Source: Candidatus Roslinia caecavium (GTDB taxonomy: Bacteria > Bacillota > Clostridia > Monoglobales > Monoglobaceae). Taken from it: a stretch of 64,000 bases of DNA. The notes below the pieces were generated by a model. That model was not told where the DNA came from. It did not search any database and was given only the letters and a program-made list of their open reading frames with translations. Where the stretch lies: contig CAJFTO010000013.1 of the NCBI GenBank assembly GCA_904419955.1, forward strand, positions 1 to 64,000, read 5' to 3'. Made by a program: the position numbers and the translations under genes. Below, piece after piece: positions 1 through 7,092 of this stretch. Each line of letters starts with the position of its first letter. The stretch's first letter is position 1.

Positions 1-455
1 TTCTTCGCTTCGGTTACTACCTTATCGATATCGAACTCATACTTAGGATTTCCCGCGTGTCCCAAAACGGTAACAAACGGATTTTTTATCACGTTCAGCC
101 ATGTCTCGGTGTGCTCGGCGACCGTCCTCGGAGCGTAACACGGAGTATGTATCGACGCGACCACGATATCCATACCCGCAAGCATATCGTCCGTCATGTC
201 GAGAGCTCCGTCGACCCCGATTATATTAGCCTCCACTCCGCATAAGAGCTTCACGCCTTCTATCTCTCTCGGAAGCTCCTTCATCGTGCTGAAATGCCAA
301 ATATGAGCCGCGTCGGGTATAGCGGGCGCATGATCGGTCATGCAAACCATTTCCAGACCTCTCTTTTTTGCAAAGCATATATTCTCATAAATCGTGCTGA
401 AAGCGTGATCGCTGCTGCATGTATGAGTATGAGTATCAACCAAGATCTTATACAT
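1..455 (-). CDS. PHP-domain phosphatase, YcdX-like (3' end outside window)
   Basis: Only the N-terminal 151 residues lie in the window; the gene runs off the left edge. It opens with MYKILVDTHTHTCSSDHAFS, whose HTH pair is the first metal-binding motif of PHP (polymerase and histidinol phosphatase) proteins, followed by CMTDHAPAIP and later GHAGNPKYEFDID, which resembles the YcdX subgroup. These are trinuclear-metal phosphoesterases of uncertain physiological substrate. The ATG at 455 is preceded by GGAGGA at good spacing. It lies about 110 bp downstream of hprK on the same strand and may share its transcript. The family call is firm; the substrate is not known. Confidence 0.85.
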   Translation of the reverse strand, partial: MYKILVDTHTHTCSSDHAFSTIYENICFAKKRGLEMVCMTDHAPAIPDAAHIWHFSTMKELPREIEGVKLLCGVEANIIGVDGALDMTDDMLAGMDIVVASIHTPCYAPRTVAEHTETWLNVIKNPFVTVLGHAGNPKYEFDIDKVVTEAK

Positions 456-564
456 ATTCTATATCCTCCAAATCCAATATCCGCGCTAACCTATATCCTT
501 TCATTTCCGAACTGAAACAGGCTCCGCTTATATAGAGCCGCCGCGTTTTCTAAGAATAATAAAA

Positions 565-1491
565 CTACATATTCTCAACCTGCTCGGTTATTCTTCTGTT
601 AAGTTCCTCAGCGGCGTTATAGCCCATGCGCTTCTGTCTGTTATTCATCGCCGCGACCTCAAATATAACGGCGAGGTTTCTGCCCGGTTTTACCGGTATC
701 GTCAACGACGGGATGTCCAGACCGAGTATGTTCGTATACTCGTCGACCAAACCGAGGCGATCGTATTGCTTCCCCTTTTCCCACGCCTCAAGATGGATAA
801 TGAGGTCGATCTTCTCCGATTCTTTGACCGCGCCCATACCGTATATATTTTTCACGTCTACGATACCTATCCCTCGAAGTTCGATAAAGTGACGTATTAT
901 ATCCGGCGAAAAGCCGACCAGCGATTTGGACGAGACCTTTTTGATCTCAACGGCGTCGTCGGCGATCAGACGGTGACCGCGGTTGATAAGCTCTACGGCG
1001 GTCTCGCTCTTTCCGACTCCGCTCTCGCCCAGGATCAAGACCCCCTGGCCATAGAGTTCGACCAAAACCCCGTGCCTGGTTATGCACGGCGCGAGCTCGA
1101 CGTTTAAGTACGCGTTTAAAGTGCTGGTAAACGCCGAAGTCGGCTGAGCGGTACGAAGCACAGGCGTTTCAAATTCCTCCGCGAGTCTCAGCATTTCGGC
1201 GGACGCGTTGCCGCTCCTTGTGAGGATGACCGCGGATATGTCCTTTTCAAACAAACGCTTCAGGCTGTTGTATCTCTCCTCGGACGTAAGTCCTGAGAGA
1301 TAGGTATTTTCCACCATACCGAAAACCTGTATGCGTTTATTATCAAAATAATCAAAAAAACCGGTTATCTGCAATCCCGGCCTGTTCAGGTCGGCCGTGA
1401 CTATCTCTATTTTCTTATCTTTTGGATAATAGAGTTTATCCAACTTCATCTCGCGAATAACCTTTTGTAAATCAACAGAAGCATTTTCCAT
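565..1491 (-). CDS. hprK: HPr kinase/phosphorylase
   Basis: HprK phosphorylates Ser46 of HPr, the phosphocarrier of the sugar PTS, and also removes that phosphate, so it sets carbon catabolite repression in Gram-positive bacteria. At 308 residues it has the family's usual length. The N-terminal regulatory domain covers about residues 1-130. The catalytic domain shows RH at 139-140, the P-loop GESGVGKS at 155-162, DDAVEI at 178-183 and the signature ELRGIGIVDV near 204-213. ATG start with AAAGGA upstream. A good sigma-A promoter lies at 1637-1665, giving a leader of about 140 nt. The PHP gene follows. Confidence 0.97.
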   Translation of the reverse strand: MENASVDLQKVIREMKLDKLYYPKDKKIEIVTADLNRPGLQITGFFDYFDNKRIQVFGMVENTYLSGLTSEERYNSLKRLFEKDISAVILTRSGNASAEMLRLAEEFETPVLRTAQPTSAFTSTLNAYLNVELAPCITRHGVLVELYGQGVLILGESGVGKSETAVELINRGHRLIADDAVEIKKVSSKSLVGFSPDIIRHFIELRGIGIVDVKNIYGMGAVKESEKIDLIIHLEAWEKGKQYDRLGLVDEYTNILGLDIPSLTIPVKPGRNLAVIFEVAAMNNRQKRMGYNAAEELNRRITEQVENM

Positions 1492-1636
1492 AACTAACTC
1501 ATCCTTTTGATTTGATTTTGCCTAAAACGGAACAAATAGAAGCATCGGACCGTCGGCGTCGGTTTACATTGAATTCCATGAAAATATATATTAAAACTTA
1601 GCTTGCGGATACAATATAAACCATTTTAATACTATG

Positions 1637-1665
1637 ATTATACTATTCTTTTATTGATTTTGCAA
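1637..1665 (-). promoter_or_regulatory. Sigma-A promoter for hprK
   Basis: On the minus strand TTGCAA (1665-1660) and TATAAT (1642-1637) are separated by 17 bp. It faces hprK, 146 bp upstream of its ATG. The consensus match is seen in the sequence; activity is inferred. Confidence 0.7.
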
Positions 1666-1711
1666 CAATTTTAACATATTTATTAACGCGTAAACAAAAA
1701 ATATTAATAAT

Positions 1712-1829
1712 GCTCGATCAGTAAGTCTCCAGGCCCCTTAAAGCTCTGAGATATGACATGCAAGAGACGGCGCGGCGGCGTCCTTGGGCGGCTTTTGGAA
1801 GTCGATATATTTACCGATCTTAACCGAGC
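1712..1829. other. GC-rich intergenic block with weak RNA-like pairing
   Basis: The 499-bp gap between hprK and rpmB is AT-rich except for this block, which is not needed by either promoter. Its ends can pair (GCTCG at 1712-1716 with CGAGC at 1825-1829; TAAG at 1722-1725 with CTTA at 1819-1822), and it contains GTAAGTCTCCAGG, similar to GTAAAGTCTCCGGG in the RNA candidate at 19.9 kb. No open frame is convincing. It could be a small RNA or decayed sequence; I cannot decide, nor assign a strand. Confidence 0.25.
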
Positions 1830-1905
1830 GCGGCGACAAAATGCGCGGTTTTCGCCAAAATTTTAGAATATTTTTATTTAAGTTAAATATATTTTAAAAA
1901 AATGC

Positions 1906-1934
1906 TTGCATTATTAAATTCTTTCTGTTATAAT
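1906..1934 (+). promoter_or_regulatory. Extended -10 sigma-A promoter for rpmB
   Basis: TTGCAT (1906-1911), 17 bp, then TATAAT (1929-1934) preceded by TG one base upstream (TGTTATAAT), an extended -10. It lies 57 bp before the rpmB start codon. Confidence 0.85.
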
Positions 1935-1990
1935 ATTGCGAGTTGAGTTTTTTGTTAAATGTATCAACTTACCAAGGAGGTGTGTTATAG

Positions 1991-2179
1991 ATGGCAAAAT
2001 GTGAAATTTGCGGCAAAGGTGTAAGTTTCGGAATCAAAGTTTCTCACTCGCACCGTAGAGCCAACAAAACTTGGAAACCAAACGTAAGAAGAGTTAAGGC
2101 TATGGTTAACGGTACTCCCAAGAAGGTATACGCTTGTACAAGATGCCTCAGATCGGGAAAAGTTGACAGAGCTGTCTAA
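1991..2179 (+). CDS. rpmB: 50S ribosomal protein L28
   Basis: A 62-residue ribosomal protein of the large subunit with the typical start MAKCEICGKGVSFGIKVSHS and the Arg/Lys-rich body of L28. The first two cysteines (CEIC) and a second pair in ACTRCLR form the zinc-binding type of L28. AAGGAGG lies 12 bp before the ATG. It stands alone on the plus strand with its own extended -10 promoter and a hairpin at 2322-2350. In Bacillus rpmB lies between spoVM and yloU; here those genes are on the opposite strand just to the right. Confidence 0.98.
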   Translation: MAKCEICGKGVSFGIKVSHSHRRANKTWKPNVRRVKAMVNGTPKKVYACTRCLRSGKVDRAV

Positions 2180-2281
2180 TTCGGCTTATCGGTTCGTTTT
2201 TAAGAATTGTTTATAACGCAACGGCAGAAAATTTTTGATATGTTCAATCTACAGAAATTTTCTTACCTCTGCGCACTTTGT

Positions 2282-2350
2282 CGAGGCGGAGGGATCTGCC
2301 TCGTTATATATTAAAAAGTTTCCCCTTAACGTTTAAACCGCGTTAAGGGG
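2282..2350. terminator. Convergent terminator between rpmB and spoVM
   Basis: The main hairpin has a 10-bp perfect stem, CCCCTTAACG (2322-2331) with CGTTAAGGGG (2341-2350). Read on the minus strand it is followed by AAACTTTTTAA, a fair T-run for spoVM; on the plus strand the tail is the weaker ATATTTATAT. A smaller hairpin CGAGGC/GCCTCG (2282-2303) comes first for rpmB. The pair probably ends both convergent transcripts. Confidence 0.7.
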
Positions 2351-2440
2351 ATATTTATATTCCGCTGAAACTCATTTATGTATAAAGCGTTCTCCGAAAG
2401 AACCTCAATTTTACCGCTTAAGCGGCGCATAACGCCTAAA

Positions 2441-2530
2441 CTACGCCAAATCGTTATCTTTCTTGATGCCGAAAACTAATTTAAGTATGCTCCTAACAAA
2501 CTTTGACGGTTTTACTACAACAATTTGCAT
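2441..2530 (-). CDS. spoVM: Stage V sporulation protein SpoVM
   Basis: A 29-residue peptide beginning MQIVVVKPSKFVRSILKLVF and ending in GIKKDNDLA. SpoVM is an amphipathic helix that binds the convexly curved forespore membrane and anchors SpoIVA, the ATPase that forms the coat basement layer (a spoIVA gene is at 46930). Other clostridial SpoVM peptides share the MKIVVVKxPKF...GIKK plan. The ATG is preceded by AGGGAG at suitable spacing. In Bacillus spoVM also adjoins rpmB, which supports the call. It lies 105 bp after a small membrane protein gene on the same strand and ends facing rpmB. Too short for usual gene callers. Confidence 0.9.
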   Translation of the reverse strand: MQIVVVKPSKFVRSILKLVFGIKKDNDLA

Positions 2531-2635
2531 AATATTCTCCCTTCTCAATAACAAAATAATTCATATTTAAACCTGATCTCCGCCGACCGACTAACGATCC
2601 GAGCTCTTTCAATTCGGTTTGATAGGCCGAGGTCT

Positions 2636-2815
2636 TTATGTCGCGCAAAATCTGGCGCCCGCGGCTATCAGAGCCAGACCGAGCAGCGCTATCAAAATAT
2701 GATTTGGGATGAGGTACGTCGTAAACACCCCGACTCCCAAAGCTATCAACACCGGTCCGAAATCGCATCTGCAGCGTCGTCTGCGGCGGCGTCTTCTTCC
2801 CCCAAATATCAGCAT
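2636..2815 (-). CDS. Small Arg-rich membrane protein
   Basis: A 59-residue protein: N-terminal MLIFGG, then eight arginines in a row, a C-R-C motif, and two hydrophobic stretches (about 21-36 and 39-54) separated by PNH. The positive N-terminus should stay in the cytoplasm, with one or two helices in the membrane. GGGAGG lies 8 bp before the ATG, and the codon run is uninterrupted. It sits between recG and spoVM on the same strand. I do not recognise a named family; position beside spoVM makes a sporulation or envelope role possible but unproven. Any overlapping frames here look like shadows. Confidence 0.65.
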   Translation of the reverse strand: MLIFGGRRRRRRRRCRCDFGPVLIALGVGVFTTYLIPNHILIALLGLALIAAGARFCAT

Positions 2816-2872
2816 CGCCCTCGCCTCCCTATTTTAGTATATTCAAATAGGAAAGATGGGTGTATGATAATT

Positions 2873-4924
2873 TTAATTCAAAACGCCTCTGACTTTTTTA
2901 AACGTCCGATTGACGGCTTCTTTAAGACCACGGTTTTCAGGCAGACTAAGTCCGGGATCGGCCTTTAGTATTTCGGCCGCGGCGGCCTGACTTTCCTTTA
3001 ATATATCCATATCGGTAAAGAAGTTAGCGATCTTCATTTCCGGAAGTCCGTGCTGTTTGGTCCCGAAGAACTCGCCGGGGCCGCGTATTTCAAGATCTCT
3101 CTCCGATATCTTAAACCCGTCGTTGGTCGAGCACATGACCTTCATTCGCTCTTTAGCGATCTCGCCATGACTCGAGCAGAACATTATACAATACGACTCG
3201 TCCGAACCTCTGCCGACTCTGCCTCTAAGCTGATGCAGCTGCGACAGTCCGAAGCGTTCGGCGTTTTCGATCACCATGACCGTCGCGTTCGGAACGTCCA
3301 CTCCGACCTCGATAACGGTCGTCGCGACGAGCCCGTCCAACTCGCCCGACGCGAACCTATGCATGACCTCTTCCTTTTCAGCGTTTTTCATCCTGCCGTG
3401 AAGCAGTCCGAGCCGCTTATTCTTAAATCTGCCTTTTTCCAGTTTATCGATATACTCGGTCGCCGCCTTAGCCTTAAGCGCCTCGGACTCCTCGACCAGC
3501 GCGCACACGAAGTACGCCTGTCTGCCCATGTCCATCTGCCTGAGCACAAAGCTCTCGACCCTGTCTCTCATCTCTTCCGGCATAGCGTAGGTCTTTACCG
3601 GTTTTCTGCCGGGCGGGAGCTCGTCGATCACAGACGCGTCCAGATCGCCGTAGATTACCAAGGACAGCGTCCTCGGTATAGGCGTAGCCGTCATCACCAG
3701 ATTATGAGACCGCCTTCCCTTGCCCGCGAGCATACTCCTCTGCTTGACTCCGAAACGGTGCTGTTCGTCGGTGATGGTGAGCGCGACGTTTTCTATATTC
3801 ACATTCTCGCCGATAACGGCGTGGGTTCCAACGATTATATCCGCCTCGCCGTCTTCTATCATCCGCATATTTTCGCCTCGCTCGCTTGACTTTTGTCCGC
3901 CCGTAACGATCGCGACTTTTATATCCCACGGCTCGAATAAGTTTTTTAAATTATTATAGTGCTGTTCGGCCAATATCTCCGTAGGCGCCATCATAACGGC
4001 TCTGTACCCGTTTTTTACGACGGCGAACATCGCCGCGGCGGCGACTATCGTCTTACCCGAACCGACGTCGCCCTGGACGAGTCGGTTCATGGGAACCGCT
4101 TTCCTTAAGTCGGCGCAGATCTCGTTGATCGTTCTTTTTTGAGCGTTGGTAAGAGTAAATTTCAACCCCGCCGCAAAATCCGCGACGCATTTTACGTTCG
4201 ATATGACCGGAGCCGTCAGCTTCTTGTTCAAGCTTTTAGACGAGGATATACCTATCTGCAATACCAAAAACTCTTCAAACGCCAAAGTCCTGCGCGCATT
4301 GTTGAACTCGCCCGTCTCGCCGGGGTTGTGCACGCTTCGTATCGCCTGTTCGCAGCTCGTTAATCCGTATTTATCGCGTATGGACTTGGGAATTATCTCA
4401 GGGATCGGGCGGCTCAATTTCTCGAGCGCCTGAGCGACGGCGTCCCTGATGTTTTTCTGACTGAGTCCGGCGACGCACGGATATATGGGGATTATTCTCC
4501 CGGTCTTGCCGCCCGGGCTATCCGCTTTTTCGATCACGGGATTGACTATCTCGGGCGAAAAGCCTCGGTATGTAACTTTCCCGAAAAAGATAAACTCCTC
4601 GTCGGGCGAGAGCGTATTCTTAACGTAATCCGCGTTGAACCACGTGAGCTTTATTACGCCGGTATCGTCTCCGGCGGCGGTTTGCGTCACCTTGACGCCG
4701 CTCCTCGCCCTAAAGTTTCTGATACCGGATACCAGCGATCCCTTTACGCAGACGCGCTCGTCTCCGACAAGCTCGTTTATCTTCTTCACAGAAGACCTGT
4801 CCTCGTAGTCGCGCGGCAGGTGATACAGCAGATCGCGCACGGTAAAAACACCGAGCTTATGAAACAGCAAAGCCCGCTTCTCGCCTATGCCTTTTAAATA
4901 TTTGATATCGTCTCCGGGCAGCAT
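2873..4924 (-). CDS. recG: ATP-dependent DNA helicase RecG
   Basis: RecG remodels stalled replication forks and branch-migrates Holliday junctions. At 683 residues it has the normal length: an N-terminal wedge/OB region (about 1-170), then the superfamily 2 helicase core with GDVGSGKT (285-292), DEQHRF (386-391) and TATPIPRTL (412-420), then the helicase C domain with QLRGRVGRG. ATG start with GGAG 10 bp upstream. It begins 6 bp after the fakA stop and belongs to the yloU-fakA-recG run, the same order as in Bacillus apart from the missing sdaAB/sdaAA genes. Confidence 0.97.
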   Translation of the reverse strand: MLPGDDIKYLKGIGEKRALLFHKLGVFTVRDLLYHLPRDYEDRSSVKKINELVGDERVCVKGSLVSGIRNFRARSGVKVTQTAAGDDTGVIKLTWFNADYVKNTLSPDEEFIFFGKVTYRGFSPEIVNPVIEKADSPGGKTGRIIPIYPCVAGLSQKNIRDAVAQALEKLSRPIPEIIPKSIRDKYGLTSCEQAIRSVHNPGETGEFNNARRTLAFEEFLVLQIGISSSKSLNKKLTAPVISNVKCVADFAAGLKFTLTNAQKRTINEICADLRKAVPMNRLVQGDVGSGKTIVAAAAMFAVVKNGYRAVMMAPTEILAEQHYNNLKNLFEPWDIKVAIVTGGQKSSERGENMRMIEDGEADIIVGTHAVIGENVNIENVALTITDEQHRFGVKQRSMLAGKGRRSHNLVMTATPIPRTLSLVIYGDLDASVIDELPPGRKPVKTYAMPEEMRDRVESFVLRQMDMGRQAYFVCALVEESEALKAKAATEYIDKLEKGRFKNKRLGLLHGRMKNAEKEEVMHRFASGELDGLVATTVIEVGVDVPNATVMVIENAERFGLSQLHQLRGRVGRGSDESYCIMFCSSHGEIAKERMKVMCSTNDGFKISERDLEIRGPGEFFGTKQHGLPEMKIANFFTDMDILKESQAAAAEILKADPGLSLPENRGLKEAVNRTFKKVRGVLN

Positions 4925-4930
4925 AATTCA

Positions 4931-6595
4931 TCACTCCACAGCCAAAATATAATCGTAAACCGCTTGTCCGCCGTAATTTAATGTCGCGTCCAGATCCGGG
5001 AATTTACGGCTAACCTTTTCCTTAAGTTCCTCCGCCGCGCTCTTATCCACGCCGCGCCCGTAGTAAATAGACAGTACTCCGCTCTCGTCGTCGGTCAGCT
5101 TATCGAAAAGCTCGAGGCAGACGTTATCTATATCGTCTCCGACGGCTTCGACGCCGCCGTCTACCACTCCTATGATATCCCCCGTCTTAACGGTCGCGCC
5201 GCCGATCGCCACGTCCTTTACCGCGGTCGTTACCTGACCGCATTTGACGCTTTGCGACATTTCTTTCATATTAGCTAAATTATCCTCTAAGCTCTCGCTT
5301 TCGTCAAATCCGAGCATGGCCGAGATCCCTTGAGGTATGTCGACCGTCGGGATAACGTATATATTTTTATCGGTAAGCTCGCCTACCTGCTCGGCGGCCA
5401 TAACTATATTCTTATTGTTCGGCAGTATAAAAATGTTCTCCGCATCGATCCGCTCCGCGGCGTCTACCAATTCCTGCGCGCTCGGGTTCATAGTCTGACC
5501 GCCTTCGACCACGGAATCCGCGCCGATACTTATAAATATCTCTCTGAATCCCTCGCCCGACGCCACGACCGCAAAACCGTATTTCTTCCCGGGTCGGTCA
5601 TAGGCTGCGGGCCGATCGTTGTTTTTCTCTTCTTCGGACGCCTTTTCGGAGCCGTCTTCTTTCATGAGTTTAGTCAGCTCGTTATGCTGATACTTCATAT
5701 TGTCTATCTTTATGTTCGTAAGCTCTCCGAGCTTAAGCGCCTGTTCTATGACGAAACCGGGGTGGTTGGTGTGGATATGAACTTTAACGATATCCTCGTC
5801 GTCGATAACAAGCATACAATCCCCCTTCGGTTTTATCGCCGCGGTGAACTGATTTGGCTGGCGGTCGTCTTCCTTATTGATCAAAAATTCAGTGCAGTAT
5901 CTATATCTTATATCCTGCGCCTGAGCGCCCGCTCCGCGCGCCGCCGTAGTTTCTTCCGTCTCGCTCGACGCTATGGGTTCTCCGTTTTCTATCGCGTAGA
6001 CCGCGCCCCGGAGTATGGTTACTACCCCGCAGCCCCCCGCGTCTACTACGCCGGCCTCTTTCAGTTTGGGCAGAAGTTCGGTCGTTCCCTCCAAACTCCT
6101 CTCGGCGGCGACGGTCAGTTCTTTTAAAAAGTCGGCCGCGCTTTCAAACTCCTTATAGCGTTCCTCCGCACACTCTGCGATCTCCCTGACGACGGTCAAG
6201 ATAGTTCCTTCCGTAGGTTTCATGACCGCTCTGTACGCAGTGTCTCTCGCCAGGCGCGCCGCGTTTTTTATATCCTCGACGCCGACGTCCGCGCATCCGC
6301 CCAGCCCCTTTGCCGCGCCTCTTAGTATCTGCGATAATATAACGCCTGAATTTCCGCGCGCGTTTCTGAGAGACGATTTTGCAAGAACGTCGAAAATCTC
6401 CGACGCGCCCGCATCCTCGCCAAGTTCCGCCGCCGCGTTCACAGCCGCTCCGAACGTCATGCCCATATTGGTTCCGGTATCTCCGTCCGGCACCGGAAAG
6501 ACGTTTAGATCGTTTATCTTATCCTTATTATTTCTTAAATTATTCGCCGACGAAATAAGCGCAATCCTGATTTCGCCGCCGCTCAGCTTAGTCAT
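4931..6595 (-). CDS. fakA: Fatty acid kinase catalytic subunit FakA (YloV, DAK2 domain)
   Basis: This 554-residue protein has the FakA plan: an N-terminal DhaL-type nucleotide-binding domain with NVFPVPDGDTGTNMG near 31-45, a middle domain, and a C-terminal DegV-like domain. With a FakB lipid-binding partner (none in this window) the family phosphorylates exogenous fatty acids to acyl phosphate for phospholipid synthesis. ATG start with GGAGG 8 bp upstream. It lies 28 bp after yloU and 6 bp before recG, so the three are very likely one operon. The acidic loop with GAGEGEK-like composition seen in some members is absent; a Lys/Glu-rich linker lies near residues 315-335. Confidence 0.92.
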   Translation of the reverse strand: MTKLSGGEIRIALISSANNLRNNKDKINDLNVFPVPDGDTGTNMGMTFGAAVNAAAELGEDAGASEIFDVLAKSSLRNARGNSGVILSQILRGAAKGLGGCADVGVEDIKNAARLARDTAYRAVMKPTEGTILTVVREIAECAEERYKEFESAADFLKELTVAAERSLEGTTELLPKLKEAGVVDAGGCGVVTILRGAVYAIENGEPIASSETEETTAARGAGAQAQDIRYRYCTEFLINKEDDRQPNQFTAAIKPKGDCMLVIDDEDIVKVHIHTNHPGFVIEQALKLGELTNIKIDNMKYQHNELTKLMKEDGSEKASEEEKNNDRPAAYDRPGKKYGFAVVASGEGFREIFISIGADSVVEGGQTMNPSAQELVDAAERIDAENIFILPNNKNIVMAAEQVGELTDKNIYVIPTVDIPQGISAMLGFDESESLEDNLANMKEMSQSVKCGQVTTAVKDVAIGGATVKTGDIIGVVDGGVEAVGDDIDNVCLELFDKLTDDESGVLSIYYGRGVDKSAAEELKEKVSRKFPDLDATLNYGGQAVYDYILAVE

Positions 6596-6623
6596 ATCTA
6601 TTCCTCCATTCGCGCGCCTCCGG

Positions 6624-6980
6624 CTATTGATTTACGCGTATACCCTCGACGTTAACTATCACGGACTTCACGTCGATACCGGTAGCTTCCTCGACCTGAT
6701 ATTTAACGTTATTCTTTATCGATTCGCCTATCGTACTAATATTTATCCCGTACTCCACGACGATATGCAGCGATATCTCAAGGCCGTCTTCAAAAAACTT
6801 TACCTTAACGCCCTTGTCCATATTCTCCCGTTTGAGAAGTTTGGCAATGCCGTCTTTTCCGCTTTTGACCGCCATTCCCACTACTCCGTAACAGTTTGTA
6901 GCCGCGTAACCGGCTAATTTTGAGATAACGTTGTTCGATATTCTCACATAACCCCTCGAATTATCAATTTTTGCAGACAT
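6624..6980 (-). CDS. yloU: Asp23/Gls24 family envelope stress protein (YloU)
   Basis: A 118-residue Asp23-family protein, typically membrane-associated or cytosolic and linked to envelope stress. Its start MSAKIDNSRGYVRISNNVIS and the IVNVEGIRV-like end fit the YloU subgroup. The ATG at 6980 follows GAGGAGGAG at good spacing; a longer frame from an upstream TTG would include that ribosome site and is less likely. It is the first gene of yloU-fakA-recG, as in other Firmicutes. Confidence 0.9.
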   Translation of the reverse strand: MSAKIDNSRGYVRISNNVISKLAGYAATNCYGVVGMAVKSGKDGIAKLLKRENMDKGVKVKFFEDGLEISLHIVVEYGINISTIGESIKNNVKYQVEEATGIDVKSVIVNVEGIRVNQ

Positions 6981-7092
6981 GCAATCTCCTCCTCGCAAAT
7001 GTTATATTTTGAATAATACATATTATCCTTAGTTAGTCTAAGTTTTAGCTCTCCGTATCAGTCCTAAATCATTATTCCACTGCCTGTCGTAC

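Noticed and set aside
1741-1760. CTGAGAT motif resembling a TPP riboswitch
   Set aside because: Only one short motif fits; the second conserved arm with its ACCTGAT element is absent and no thiamine gene follows.
2493-2768. 91-codon open frame on the minus strand
   Set aside because: It overlaps the Arg-rich membrane protein and spoVM in another frame and has no ribosome site or recognisable domain.
3050-3889. 279-codon plus-strand open frame inside recG
   Set aside because: Antisense shadow of a well-conserved helicase; composition driven by GC-rich codons of recG.
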